A stretch of DNA of 64,000 bases from contig JAGYKV010000009.1 of NCBI GenBank assembly GCA_018401415.1, forward strand, positions 62,001 through 126,000, in the 5' to 3' direction. The position numbers and the translations under genes were made by a program. Below the pieces are notes generated by a model. That model saw only the letters and a program-made list of their open reading frames with translations. It did not search any database and had not been told where the DNA came from. The DNA comes from Candidatus Nanopelagicales bacterium (GTDB lineage Bacteria; Actinomycetota; Actinomycetes; S36-B12). Positions 19,359 to 28,343 of this stretch are shown in pieces. Position 1 is the stretch's first letter, and each line of letters opens with the position of its first letter.

Positions 19359-20012
19359 TTATCGGTCATCTGCCAACGCTGGAACCGGCAAACTCCCGGC
19401 GTTGTACTCCTGTAGTCGCCACGGGGGGCCATATGCGGAGTCTTTCTCGGTAAGAACCGACCACGCGCAGTTGGTGAGTACTCCCAGGGCCGCCCAATGC
19501 TCGGGTGGTAAGCCAATCAGTTGAGCGATCACGGCTCGGGCACTTCCGCCATGGGTGACAACCACGATCGTTTGGCCTTTTCCTACCTGCTCAAGCTCTC
19601 GGGTGATGACGGTCATCATGCGGTCGGCGACCTCGGTTCTGGTTTCACCGTTACTACCCGGTTGCAGATTCGATCCGGCCGCCCAAGCAGACAGTTCATC
19701 GCCGTAGTTCCGCACGATCTCTTCGCGCGAAAGGCCTTCCCACACCCCCGCGTAAGTTTCCCGGAGGCCGGAGTCAGCGATCACCGGGAGGTTGCACAGG
19801 TCCCCGAGTGTTTGGGCAGTGACGAACGCTCGTTGCAGGTCCGAGGAAATAATGCGACTTGGCTTCAGTGTTGCCAATTGCTCCGCCGCGTTGTGGGCTT
19901 GGGCAATGCCAACTTCATCCAGGGGAATGTCTGTTTGGCCTTGAAATCGGCCTGAGGCATTCCATTCGGTGCGCCCATGGCGCCATAAAACAATGCGTCG
20001 GTGGTGGCTCAT
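19359..20012 (-). CDS. Histidine phosphatase / phosphoglycerate-mutase-like protein (GpgP-like)
   Basis: 217 residues with the catalytic RHG motif at LWRHGRTEWNASGRFQGQTD, a second active-site region ETYAGVWEGLSREE, and VVTHGGSARAV supplying the distal His. Next to rsfS and nadD, this position corresponds to M. tuberculosis Rv2419c (GpgP, glucosyl-3-phosphoglycerate phosphatase), from memory; the family as a whole is promiscuous. It follows rsfS by 21 bases on the same strand. Confidence 0.88.
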   Translation of the reverse strand: MSHHRRIVLWRHGRTEWNASGRFQGQTDIPLDEVGIAQAHNAAEQLATLKPSRIISSDLQRAFVTAQTLGDLCNLPVIADSGLRETYAGVWEGLSREEIVRNYGDELSAWAAGSNLQPGSNGETRTEVADRMMTVITRELEQVGKGQTIVVVTHGGSARAVIAQLIGLPPEHWAALGVLTNCAWSVLTEKDSAYGPPWRLQEYNAGSLPVPALADDR

Positions 20013-20033
20013 TTATGTGTACCCAGCGACCCT

Positions 20034-20408
20034 TTATCGGGCGAGGCTGATGGACTCGGGGAGTGCGATCACGGGGCAGTCTTTCCACAACCGCTCAATG
20101 GCGTAATGAATGCGTTCTTCCGCCAACTGCACATGCACCACAATATCGCCGTAATCCAAAAGGACCCATCGCTTTTCCTGTTGTCCCTCGCGGCGCAAGG
20201 GCTTCTCCCCCATTTTCAAAAGTGTCTCCTCAATGGAATCCACAATCGACTTGACCTGCAGTTCATTTGCACCCGAACAAAGAACAAAACAGTCGGTGAT
20301 CACCAACTGCTCGCTCACATCGAGTACCACAATGTCGGTGGCCAACTTATTCGCTGCGGCTTCGGCAGCGGCTAAGGAAAGGTCAATGGCGGATTGTTGA
20401 GCGGGCAT
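20034..20408 (-). CDS. rsfS: Ribosome silencing factor RsfS
   Basis: 124 residues, DUF143/Iojap family. Conserved segments are DIVVLDVSEQLVITDCFVL, the Cys-Ser-Gly stretch, and GDIVVHVQLAEERIHYAIERLW. RsfS binds L14 on the 50S subunit and blocks subunit joining under starvation. It is flanked by nadD upstream and the phosphatase downstream, the near-universal nadD-rsfS order. The ATG is preceded by ggaatt. Confidence 0.95.
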   Translation of the reverse strand: MPAQQSAIDLSLAAAEAAANKLATDIVVLDVSEQLVITDCFVLCSGANELQVKSIVDSIEETLLKMGEKPLRREGQQEKRWVLLDYGDIVVHVQLAEERIHYAIERLWKDCPVIALPESISLAR

Positions 20409-20436
20409 GTAATTCCTTTGCGTGGATGGACATTAA

Positions 20437-21039
20437 TTAACTTCGTGCTGATCGGTAGAGACCATTGTCGCTGATGTAGTCAATCACGGGTTGCGGCAGT
20501 AGGCCCTGGACCGAATCCCCCGATTCGATCCGTTGGCGAATATCGGTACTGGATACCTCCCAGCCGGGGATATTGATCTGATGCACGGGGAAATCCGGGT
20601 AATCTGAGGAGTCAGGCCCCGGACGTGAAATGACCACCAGTTCACATTCACTCAGAAGTGTTTCGGGATCGCGCCAAGATGCAAATGACTCGAAAGCATC
20701 TGAGCCCAGAATAAAAAACCAATCAGCGCTGTCCGAAGGGAAGTCACGGCGGAATTGATCTTTGAGTTGGCGAACGGTATCGAGTGAGTAGGTTTCCCCC
20801 GGGCGCTCAATATCTACTGGGCTAACAATCAGCCGGGAATCGCCATCAACTGCCAACTCGGTCATGCGAAGTCGCTGCTCGGCGGTGGCGAAGGTGGAAT
20901 CACGGTGATACGCCACACCCGCAGGCACGAAAAACACTTGGTCGAGGTCGAGTTGAGTGATGGCGGTGTCCGCTGCCGCAATGTGGGCAGAGTGAATCGG
21001 ATCAAATGTGCCGCCCAGAATGCCAATGCGCTTGTGCAC
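20437..21039 (-). CDS. nadD: Nicotinate-nucleotide adenylyltransferase
   Basis: 200 residues. It makes deamido-NAD from nicotinate mononucleotide and ATP. The nucleotidyltransferase motif GGTFDPIHSAHI is at residues 9-20 and the C-terminal SSTDIRQRI motif is present. The start is GTG at 21039, 18 bases after the small membrane-protein gene. It is upstream of rsfS. Confidence 0.95.
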   Translation of the reverse strand: MHKRIGILGGTFDPIHSAHIAAADTAITQLDLDQVFFVPAGVAYHRDSTFATAEQRLRMTELAVDGDSRLIVSPVDIERPGETYSLDTVRQLKDQFRRDFPSDSADWFFILGSDAFESFASWRDPETLLSECELVVISRPGPDSSDYPDFPVHQINIPGWEVSSTDIRQRIESGDSVQGLLPQPVIDYISDNGLYRSARS

Positions 21040-21057
21040 GAGTGGAAGTAGCCAGAC

Positions 21058-21198
21058 CTAGCGGTCGACGTTGATCATGAGGGTGATCACGAGCAGCACA
21101 ATAAGAACCGCGAGACCGACCGCGCCAAAGATATAGGGGCTTAAAACGCCTTCACCTTCGGCACTCGCCACGATGTTCGCTGCTGCTACAAAATCCAC
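21058..21198 (-). CDS. Small single-pass membrane protein, 46 residues
   Basis: A short open frame missed by length filters: GTG start at 21198, stop TAG at 21058-21060. The translation begins MDFVAAANIVASAEGEG, has one hydrophobic helix (about residues 23-43) and ends MINVDR. A GGGAG motif lies 5-6 bases upstream of the GTG. It lies in the proA-nadD gap on the same strand. The combination of ribosome-binding site, coding-like composition and hydrophobic helix supports a real gene; the function is unknown. Confidence 0.72.
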   Translation of the reverse strand: MDFVAAANIVASAEGEGVLSPYIFGAVGLAVLIVLLVITLMINVDR

Positions 21199-21270
21199 GG
21201 TGTCTCCCAGAATCTCTCTTGAATAATCCGACTTTAGCCTAATACGGACTGCTCAACCGCAATGCGCTAC

Positions 21271-22530
21271 CTACTCGCGGACGTGCCCTGACCCGGTGAC
21301 AATAAATGTGGACGTGGTGAGTTCGGTCAAGGCCATGGGTCCGCGAGCATGGAGTTTTTGGGTGGAAATCCCGATTTCAGCACCAAAACCAAACTCCCCA
21401 CCGTCGGTAAAGCGCGTTGAAGCGTTCACCATGACGGCCGCCGAATCCATGGAGGCTGTGAAGTAAGCAATGGTGGCCGCGTTATTAGAAACAATTGCTT
21501 CGGTGTGCCCGGATGTCCAGGTCAGAATGTGCTCGACCGCGGCAGCAGCATCGGGGACGACCCCTGCCGCAATGTCCATGGAGTAGTACTCCGCGGCCCA
21601 GTCTTCATCCGTCACCGGCTCCCACGAGGCACCTGCATTGCGGGCGTACTCGGCCATGGCCGAATCCGCGTGCACGGTGACATCGCGCTGCTTGAACTCC
21701 GTGAGCAAAAGAGGGAGAAATTGATCCGCAATGTCTTGGTGAACAAGAAGTGTCTCCGCTGCGTTGCACACACTCACCCGTTGCGTTTTGCTGTTCATCA
21801 CGATTTTTACCGCCATGTCCAGGTCGGCATCCTTGTCCACATATACATGGCAATTACCCACTCCGGTTTCGATCACCGGAACAAGTGAGTTCTTCACAAC
21901 ATTCTGGATCAAAGATGCACCGCCGCGAGGAATGAGAACATCTACCAGACCACGCGCCTGCATCAATTCATTGACGGATTCACGAGTGCTACCAGGCACA
22001 ATCGCAATTGCATCGGTGGTGATGCCCACGTCAACGAGCGCTTTGCGCATGACGTCCACGAGAGCAGTGTTGGTGTGTAGGGCACTGGACGAACCGCGTA
22101 ACAGAGCCGCATTGCCACTTTTCAAACACAGACCGGCAGCGTCAACGGTGACATTGGGGCGAGCTTCGTAGATCATGCCCACAACACCCAGGGGCACGCG
22201 GATCTGCCGCACCTGCAACCCATTGGGCAGTGTGTAACCGCGAATCACCTCACCCACGGGATCAGGCAAAGCGGCGACGTCAATGAGGGAATCCGCAATT
22301 GCTTCGATTCGGGAAGCATCAAGGGTTAATCGATCAATGAGTGCAGCAGAAGTGCCATCGGCTTTGGCTGCTTCAATGTCTTTGGAGTTTTCCTGGGAGA
22401 TAAAGTCCTTCTCCGCCTTCAGGCGTTGGGCAATGGCGCGCAAGGCTTCGTCTTTTTGATCACGGGTGAGAACTCGCAACTCACGGGCGGCATGCCGGGC
22501 CCGTTCGGCTACTTCGCGAACAGTGTGCAT
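21271..22530 (-). CDS. proA: Glutamate-5-semialdehyde dehydrogenase (gamma-glutamyl phosphate reductase)
   Basis: 419 residues from the ATG at 22530, which has AAGGAG 5 bases upstream; a GTG two codons earlier sits too close to that site. NADPH-dependent second step of proline synthesis. The catalytic Cys is in [13 protein letters not shown]; conserved [15 protein letters not shown] and LIPRGGASL are present. It follows proB by about 40 bases. Confidence 0.95.
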   Translation of the reverse strand: MHTVREVAERARHAARELRVLTRDQKDEALRAIAQRLKAEKDFISQENSKDIEAAKADGTSAALIDRLTLDASRIEAIADSLIDVAALPDPVGEVIRGYTLPNGLQVRQIRVPLGVVGMIYEARPNVTVDAAGLCLKSGNAALLRGSSSALHTNTALVDVMRKALVDVGITTDAIAIVPGSTRESVNELMQARGLVDVLIPRGGASLIQNVVKNSLVPVIETGVGNCHVYVDKDADLDMAVKIVMNSKTQRVSVCNAAETLLVHQDIADQFLPLLLTEFKQRDVTVHADSAMAEYARNAGASWEPVTDEDWAAEYYSMDIAAGVVPDAAAAVEHILTWTSGHTEAIVSNNAATIAYFTASMDSAAVMVNASTRFTDGGEFGFGAEIGISTQKLHARGPMALTELTTSTFIVTGSGHVRE

Positions 22531-22569
22531 GGTCACTCCTTACTCAACTTATATTCTTTCAGGAGAAGA

Positions 22570-23688
22570 CTATTGCTCTAGGAGCACCAGGTCATCACGG
22601 TGGACCACTTCGCGCTCACTTGCCAACTCTTTCGTGTTGCGCCCCATGATCTGGGGGATTTCCACCGAGTCGTAGGTGATCAGCCCGCGAGCAAAGGGTG
22701 AGCCATCTGGGCCACAAATATCCACCGGGTCACCGGCAAGGAAAGTGCCACTGACCGCGGTGATGCCTGCGGGTAGAAGTGAGAGGCGTCGATTGGTGAG
22801 AGCTTCAACGGCACCCGGATCCACGGTCACCGACCCACCGGGTGTCGTTGCGTGCTCCAGCCACAGCAAACGCAATGATGATCGCTTACCCGTGGGAGCA
22901 AAGGCAGTTCCCGTGTCAGCGGTGGTCAACGCGTTGTGCATGTTGGCGGTGGCGGCCAACAGTGTGGGCACACCCGCCGCGGAGGCAATCCGAGCCGCTT
23001 GCACCTTGGTGGCCATGCCACCGCTACCAATACCCTCATTGCCTGTTCCACCAATGCGCATGGATGCCAACTCGGAGTGATGAGTCACCTCGGGGATATG
23101 CACGGAATCGGGCCGGTGCGGGGGTCCGTCATAGAGACCATCTACATCGGACAACAAAATAAGTGCCTGCGCGCCAATGACATGGGCCACGAGTGCGGCC
23201 AGACGGTCGTTGTCACCGAGTCGGATTTCATCTGTCGCGACCGTGTCATTTTCGTTGACGATCGGCAACACGCCAAGATCGAGAAGACGATTAAATGTTT
23301 GCTGCGCATTGCGATAGTGACTGCGCCGGGTGACATCGTCGGAAGTCAATAACACCTGTCCGACGGTGATTCCGTGCTGGGCGAATGCCGCCGTGTAGGC
23401 CGCCAACAGAATCCCTTGACCGACACTCGCGGCGGCCTGTTGGGTGGCAAGATCCTTGGGCCTCTTGGTCAGACCGAGTGCGGGCATGCCCGTGGAAATT
23501 GCACCGCTGCTGACCACAACTATTTGGTGCCCGCGCGAACGCCGCTCCGCCACCGCTTCGGCCAGCAGTTCAATTGCCGCTAGTTTCAGTCCACCCTCAC
23601 GAGACGAAAGGGAGGATGACCCGATTTTCACCACGATCCGCGTTGCGTTCTGCACGGACTCGCGGGTGGATGAACGCTTTGACATCAT
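22570..23688 (-). CDS. proB: Glutamate 5-kinase
   Basis: 372 residues. The amino-acid kinase domain ([42 protein letters not shown]) is followed by a C-terminal PUA domain from about residue 285. First, usually proline-inhibited, step of proline synthesis. Two adjacent ATGs overlap the obg stop (ATGA), and the gene is followed by proA, so obg-proB-proA look like an operon. Confidence 0.95.
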   Translation of the reverse strand: MMSKRSSTRESVQNATRIVVKIGSSSLSSREGGLKLAAIELLAEAVAERRSRGHQIVVVSSGAISTGMPALGLTKRPKDLATQQAAASVGQGILLAAYTAAFAQHGITVGQVLLTSDDVTRRSHYRNAQQTFNRLLDLGVLPIVNENDTVATDEIRLGDNDRLAALVAHVIGAQALILLSDVDGLYDGPPHRPDSVHIPEVTHHSELASMRIGGTGNEGIGSGGMATKVQAARIASAAGVPTLLAATANMHNALTTADTGTAFAPTGKRSSLRLLWLEHATTPGGSVTVDPGAVEALTNRRLSLLPAGITAVSGTFLAGDPVDICGPDGSPFARGLITYDSVEIPQIMGRNTKELASEREVVHRDDLVLLEQ

Positions 23689-25046
23689 GCGAGGTCCTCC
23701 GGTCGAACTTCAAGGCGCGAATCACTTCCCCGCGGTCCTTGGTTTGCCGCTCCCACCGCAGGGAACCAATCAAAAACCACCGCGTTTTCATCGGGGCCGA
23801 TCATGACGGTGGACCCGGGCATGGCACCGGCCTTCATGAGTTCTTCCTCAACCCCTAGGCGGGCAAGCCGATCGGCGAGGTAACCGACCGCTTCATCGTT
23901 TCCAAAATCGGTTTGCCGAATCCAACGCTCGGGACGTTGGCCGCGCACCCGAAAACCATCGGGTTCCTTCACCACGGTGAACCCAGATTCATCGACAGCT
24001 TTGGGAGTGATCACAATGCGTGGAACCTCAACGGCCTCTTCAACCGCGCGCTTGGCTTTCACCCGCTCAGCAATGGCGAAACTCAACGGACGCAATCCCT
24101 CGCGTGACACCGCCGAAATTTCAAATACGGGGTAGCCGCGTTCCTCGATCATGGGTTTGACCATGTCGGCGAGATCCCTGGCCTCCGGTACATCGATTTT
24201 ATTGAGCGCCACAATCCGCGGCCGATCATCGAGACCACCGTACTGGCGCAACTCCGATTCGATAATGTCCAGATCCGTGATGGGATCCCTGTTCGGTTCT
24301 AGGGTGGCGCAGTCGAGAACATGCACAATCACACTGCACCTCTCCACATGCCGCAGGAAATCCAAACCCAAACCCTTACCCTGGCTTGCACCCGGAATCA
24401 GACCTGGGACATCGGCCAGGGTGTAAACAACCTCGCCGGCGGTCACCACACCAAGATTCGGCACCAAAGTGGTGAACGGGTAGTCGGCGATTTTGGGGCG
24501 AGCAGCACTCATGGCTGCGATCACACTGGACTTGCCCGCACTGGGAAAACCGACCAGGGCAGCATCTGCCACCGTCTTGAGTTCCAGCACCACCTCACTG
24601 TGGGATCCGGGTTCACCGAACAGGGCGAAGCCGGGTGCCTTGCGACGAGGTGAGGCAAGAGCCGCATTGCCCAAGCCCCCGCGACCGCCGCGTGCAATGA
24701 CAAATGAAGAACCGGGCGTGACTAAGTCAGCCAATACCGTGCCGTTGGGGTTGCGAACAACCGTGCCAGATGGCACCCGCAAAATAACATCTTCGGCATT
24801 AGCGCCGTGCCGGTGTGACCCCTGGCCAGCTTTGCCATTGGCCGCCGTGCGGTGGGGGCTGTGATGAAACTCCAACAGGGTGGTGACCTGGGGGTCGACC
24901 ACGGCAATAACGTCTCCGCCGCGACCACCATTACCGCCATCGGGTCCGCCGAGCGGCTTGAACTTCTCGCGCATGACGGAGGCGCAACCGTGACCCCCAT
25001 TACCGCCCTGCGCATGAATTGCTGTTTGGTCAACGAACGTCACCAT
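23685..25046 (-). CDS. obg: GTPase Obg/CgtA
   Basis: 453 residues: glycine-rich Obg fold (residues 1-160), G domain with G1 [10 protein letters not shown]2 [10 protein letters not shown]3 DVPGLI and G4 NKID, and the OCT C-terminal domain. An essential 50S-associated GTPase in ribosome assembly and stress control. It follows rpmA across a terminator hairpin and overlaps proB. Confidence 0.96.
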   Translation of the reverse strand: MVTFVDQTAIHAQGGNGGHGCASVMREKFKPLGGPDGGNGGRGGDVIAVVDPQVTTLLEFHHSPHRTAANGKAGQGSHRHGANAEDVILRVPSGTVVRNPNGTVLADLVTPGSSFVIARGGRGGLGNAALASPRRKAPGFALFGEPGSHSEVVLELKTVADAALVGFPSAGKSSVIAAMSAARPKIADYPFTTLVPNLGVVTAGEVVYTLADVPGLIPGASQGKGLGLDFLRHVERCSVIVHVLDCATLEPNRDPITDLDIIESELRQYGGLDDRPRIVALNKIDVPEARDLADMVKPMIEERGYPVFEISAVSREGLRPLSFAIAERVKAKRAVEEAVEVPRIVITPKAVDESGFTVVKEPDGFRVRGQRPERWIRQTDFGNDEAVGYLADRLARLGVEEELMKAGAMPGSTVMIGPDENAVVFDWFPAVGAANQGPRGSDSRLEVRPEDLA

Positions 25047-25088
25047 GATGAACCTCCTCCCTGCACTCGATTATCTATTCAACATATA

Positions 25089-25120
25089 AGAAAGGCGGGC
25101 CCCAAGGGACCCGCCTTTCT
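25089..25120 (-). terminator. Rho-independent terminator after rplU-rpmA
   Basis: An 11-bp perfect stem (25089-25099 with 25110-25120, AGAAAGGCGGG / CCCGCCTTTCT). Read on the minus strand it is followed by a T-rich tail, 23 bases after the rpmA stop. It separates the ribosomal-protein transcript from obg-proB-proA. Confidence 0.85.
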
Positions 25121-25142
25121 ATGAAGTCATGTGGTGAAGTTT

Positions 25143-25397
25143 TTAGACTCCAGCAACAATGTTGACAACACGGCGGCCGCGGGCGGTGCCGAACTCAACA
25201 ACACCGGGCTGCAATGCGAAGAGGGTGTCGTCTTTGCCACGACCAACATTGGCACCCGGGTGAAAGTGGGTTCCGCGCTGGCGCACAATTATTTCGCCGG
25301 CGTTGACAACCTGACCGCCGAAACGCTTCACACCCAGACGCTGGGCATTGCTGTCACGACCGTTGCGAGTACTGGACGCACCTTTTTTATGAGCCAT
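25143..25397 (-). CDS. rpmA: 50S ribosomal protein L27
   Basis: 84 residues, starting [24 protein letters not shown], with the [21 protein letters not shown] core. It is near the peptidyl-transferase centre. The N-terminus lacks the cleaved extension seen in Firmicutes. It is 3 bases after rplU. Confidence 0.97.
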   Translation of the reverse strand: MAHKKGASSTRNGRDSNAQRLGVKRFGGQVVNAGEIIVRQRGTHFHPGANVGRGKDDTLFALQPGVVEFGTARGRRVVNIVAGV

Positions 25398-25400
25398 GAT

Positions 25401-25716
25401 TCACTTCCCTGCCGCGATATCGGTGACCTTGACCGCTGTCAGTTCCGAGCGATGGCCCTGACGGCGACGGTAGCCGGTCTTGTTCTTGAACTTCAAAATA
25501 TCGATTTTCACACCGCGATGATGATCAACGATCTCGGCCGTGACGGTGACCTTGGCCAACTCTGCGGCATCTGTGGTGACCTTGCTGCCGTCGACAAGTA
25601 GCACTGCAGGCAATTGATAGGAGGAACCCGGCTTGCCAGGTACCCGGTCGACAACGAGTAACGTCGCCAACAGCGACCTTCTCCTGCCGTCCGCCGGCTT
25701 TAACAATGGCGTACAC
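25401..25716 (-). CDS. rplU: 50S ribosomal protein L21, frameshifted as sequenced
   Basis: Repaired length is about 103-104 residues. The N-terminus MYAIVKAGGRQEKVAVGDV is in one frame and the rest, LVVDRVPGKPGSSYQLPAVL to the RRRQGHRSELT C-terminus, is in another. Removing one A of the AA at 25660-25661 (plus strand) joins them as GDVLVVDRV, the normal L21 sequence. I chose the second of two adjacent GTGs (25716) because AGGAG lies 6 bases before it. L21 is normally single copy and essential for fitness, so a sequencing error is more likely than gene loss. Confidence 0.88.
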
Positions 25717-25740
25717 CACATACTCCTGTCAGTTACGAAC

Positions 25741-25790
25741 TTGCTTGTTTACACATGCTTGCTTGTTTAACCGTGCTTGCTTGCTAAGTT
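25741..25790 (-). repeat. Three 18-bp spaced direct repeats in the rplU leader
   Basis: The plus-strand motif TTGCTTG(T/C)T(T/A)A starts at 25741, 25759 and 25777, exactly 18 bases apart. On the minus strand this is AAGCAAG repeated upstream of the rplU start, 25-75 bases from it. It could be a duplicated regulatory or leader element; no known L21-leader fold is claimed. Confidence 0.8.
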
Positions 25791-25876
25791 GATCGGATCG
25801 TGCCGGGGCTTGCTCGTGGGGGCTCAATAAGCCTTCGCCCCAAGGTCGAAAGCATACGGTGCCCCACGAATTCGGA

Positions 25877-28165
25877 CTACACCGCCTCAGGGGTCAAGGA
25901 GGCATCAGCAGATTCAGCGGACTGGGTGCCCAGATCTTGGGCCATGAGGTCCTCAACGAGGCGATCCTGCTCCGCCGCTACCTCCAGAGCGCTCTGCTCC
26001 AAGGCCCGAGCCGCCACCATGGCGGGATCCACGGCATTTGCGGGGCGCCGGTAGCGCACCGGGGGTTCATGGTGGGAGTGCTGGCCGGGGTCGGTGGTTA
26101 AAGACACCTTAATTCCACGACCATTGCACGCCTCGCACGTTTCGGAGAAGGACTCAATGAGCCCGGAACCAATTCGCTTGCGGGTCATTTGAACGAGTCC
26201 CAGTGAAGTGACCTCGGCGACCTGGTGCTTGGTGCGGTCGCGACCGAGGCACTCAATGAGTCTGCGCAAAACCTGATCGCGGTTACTTTCCAAAACCATG
26301 TCGATGAAGTCCACCACAATGATTCCGCCAATATCGCGGAGCCGGAGTTGACGAACAATTTCCTCGGCCGCTTCCAGGTTGTTCTTGGTCACGGTTTGTT
26401 CGAGATTGCCGCCCTGCCCGGTGAATTTGCCGGTGTTGACGTCTACCACCGTCATGGCTTCGGTGCGATCAATAACAAGGGAACCACCCGAGGGTAGGTA
26501 CACCTTGCGATCCAGGGCCTTCAAAAGTTGTTCATCAACTCTCAGTTCGGCAAAGAGATCCTTTTTCTCAACCCAGTGCTCAAGACGATCGAGTAAATCG
26601 GGTGCCACCGCACTGATGTATGCATCCACGGTGGTCCAGGCGACATCGCCGGAAACAATCATCTTATTCACATCTTCATTGAAAATATCGCGGACAACCT
26701 TGATGGCAATGTCTGGTTCTGCGTATAACAACGCTGGCGGAGTTACCCCCTTGCCACCCTGATCAATGTCTTCCCACAGGGCGGTGAGCCGTTGGACATC
26801 TTGTTCAAGTGCGTCTTCCGCCGCACCTTCTGCTGCCGTGCGCACAATCACACCCGCGCTCTCCGGCATGACGCGGCGAAGAACTTCCTTGAGCCGATTG
26901 CGCTCACCCTCGGGCAACTTCCGACTGATGCCGGTCATGGAGCCGTCTGGGACGTAAACCAAGAAGCGACCCGGAAGTGAGATCTGACTTGTCAGGCGAG
27001 CACCTTTTTGCCCAACGGGATCTTTGGTGACCTGAACCAAGATCGGATCACCGGGTTGCAAAGCTAATTCAATTCGCTTCTGCTGACCTTCCAGACCGGC
27101 AGCGTCCCAATTGACTTCGCCGGCGTACAGGACTGCGTTTCGGCCTTTGCCAATGTCAACGAATGCTGCTTCCATGCTGGGAAGAACATTCTGAACCCGT
27201 CCAATGTAAACATTCCCGACCATGGAGGTTGCCGAACCACGAGTGACGTAATGCTCAACGAGGACGCCATCTTCCAGAACAGCGATCTGGGTGCGGTCCC
27301 CTGATTGGCGAATCGCCATGACGCGTTCCACGGATTCGCGGCGGGCCAGGAATTCGGCTTCGGTCAGGATCGGAGCACGGCGTCTGCCTTGATCACGGCC
27401 TTCCTTGCGGCGTTGTTTCTTGGCCTCAAGCCGGGTGGAACCTTTGAATTCCTCATTTTTGCGACGAGGTTCACGAACGCGGACAACCGTGTTGGGGTCA
27501 TCGAGATCGGCATCATCTGCTTGACCCGCTCGGCGTCGACGCCGGCGACGCTTGGTACTGCCGGCATCTCCATCTGCAGAGTCAGAATCACCCGAGTCAG
27601 AATCACCCGAGTCAGAATCACCCGAGTCGGAATCACCTGAGCCGGAATCTTTTCCGCTAGGTGAATCATCTGATTCACCTTCTAGGTCATCGGCACTATC
27701 GCGATCCGACAGGGTTCCATCGGCCTTGCGACGGCGCCCACGCCCACCGCGGCGGCGGCGGCGGTTTCGACTGGCTTCGTCTTCGCCACCATCACCGTCG
27801 TCACCGGTGATTTCTGCAGCGGCAACATTAACTTCTGCTGGCTCAGCGGCCACAGATTTTACGGCCTTCTTAGCCTTGCCTTTGCCCTTGACCGGGGCGC
27901 TGATCTTTACCGGTTCGGCAGCAACTTGGAATAGTGGTGTTGTCGCTTTTGCTACCGGCTTGGCCCGCTCCGCGGTGACCTGGGTTGATGTGGGTTTGGT
28001 TGCGGCGGTCTTCTTGCTGGTCTTCTTGACCACCTTCTTGGATTGCTTTTTCACCGGCGTGGATTTCTCCACCGAGATAATTGGTATTTCTTCGGTTGCC
28101 GGTCCGGCCGGGCGGGAGACCGCTCGGCGGCGTGGCTTTACTGCATCTTCTTTATTATCGACCAT
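25877..28165 (-). CDS. rne: Ribonuclease E/G family endoribonuclease
   Basis: 762 residues. The first 270 or so are low-complexity (basic, Ala/Lys-rich, then a repeated SGDSD acidic stretch and an arginine-rich patch), as in other actinobacterial RNase E proteins where the disordered part is N-terminal. An S1 domain (GNVYIGRVQNVLPSMEAAFVDIGKGR) and the catalytic core (VDVNTGKFTGQG; IIVVDFIDM) follow, then the zinc-link motif CEACNGRG. It initiates mRNA decay and 9S/5S rRNA processing. A strong AAGGAG is upstream. It is upstream of rplU-rpmA, the conserved order. Confidence 0.94.
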   Translation of the reverse strand: MVDNKEDAVKPRRRAVSRPAGPATEEIPIISVEKSTPVKKQSKKVVKKTSKKTAATKPTSTQVTAERAKPVAKATTPLFQVAAEPVKISAPVKGKGKAKKAVKSVAAEPAEVNVAAAEITGDDGDGGEDEASRNRRRRRGGRGRRRKADGTLSDRDSADDLEGESDDSPSGKDSGSGDSDSGDSDSGDSDSGDSDSADGDAGSTKRRRRRRRAGQADDADLDDPNTVVRVREPRRKNEEFKGSTRLEAKKQRRKEGRDQGRRRAPILTEAEFLARRESVERVMAIRQSGDRTQIAVLEDGVLVEHYVTRGSATSMVGNVYIGRVQNVLPSMEAAFVDIGKGRNAVLYAGEVNWDAAGLEGQQKRIELALQPGDPILVQVTKDPVGQKGARLTSQISLPGRFLVYVPDGSMTGISRKLPEGERNRLKEVLRRVMPESAGVIVRTAAEGAAEDALEQDVQRLTALWEDIDQGGKGVTPPALLYAEPDIAIKVVRDIFNEDVNKMIVSGDVAWTTVDAYISAVAPDLLDRLEHWVEKKDLFAELRVDEQLLKALDRKVYLPSGGSLVIDRTEAMTVVDVNTGKFTGQGGNLEQTVTKNNLEAAEEIVRQLRLRDIGGIIVVDFIDMVLESNRDQVLRRLIECLGRDRTKHQVAEVTSLGLVQMTRKRIGSGLIESFSETCEACNGRGIKVSLTTDPGQHSHHEPPVRYRRPANAVDPAMVAARALEQSALEVAAEQDRLVEDLMAQDLGTQSAESADASLTPEAV
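27581..27655 (-). repeat. 15-bp tandem repeats encoding SGDSD units in RNase E
   Basis: The plus-strand unit gtcagaatcacccga recurs with a period of exactly 15 bases (starts 27581, 27596, 27611, 27626, 27641; the last copies are diverged). It encodes repeated Asp-Ser-Gly-Asp-Ser units in the disordered acidic region. Confidence 0.9.
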
Positions 28166-28185
28166 GATGGTCGCTCCTTAAGGTA

Positions 28186-28200
28186 CGCGGGAAACCCGCA
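28186..28200 (-). promoter_or_regulatory. Hairpin just upstream of the rne ribosome-binding site
   Basis: On the minus strand, GCGGG-TTT-CCCGC with flanking pairs (about 7 bp total) lies immediately before the taaggag ribosome-binding site, within a 178-base rne leader. In E. coli RNase E autoregulates through its long 5' leader; whether this hairpin does so is inference. Confidence 0.45.
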
Positions 28201-28343
28201 TACAGGTCCATGGAGTAAACCGGTTTTCACCCGGCTACTTCAAGCTTCTCGGTCTGCCGTCAAGGTTCGCGCGTCGTGTGCGCAGCGACTTCCTTGACCG
28301 CCACATGATGTTGGGCCGCCACGGGGTCCACCAGGTGGTGGTC

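Noticed and set aside
27552..28181. Plus-strand open frame of 209 codons rich in Ser/Pro/Glu
   Set aside because: It is the antisense shadow of the low-complexity RNase E N-terminus; repeats make stop-free frames there by chance.
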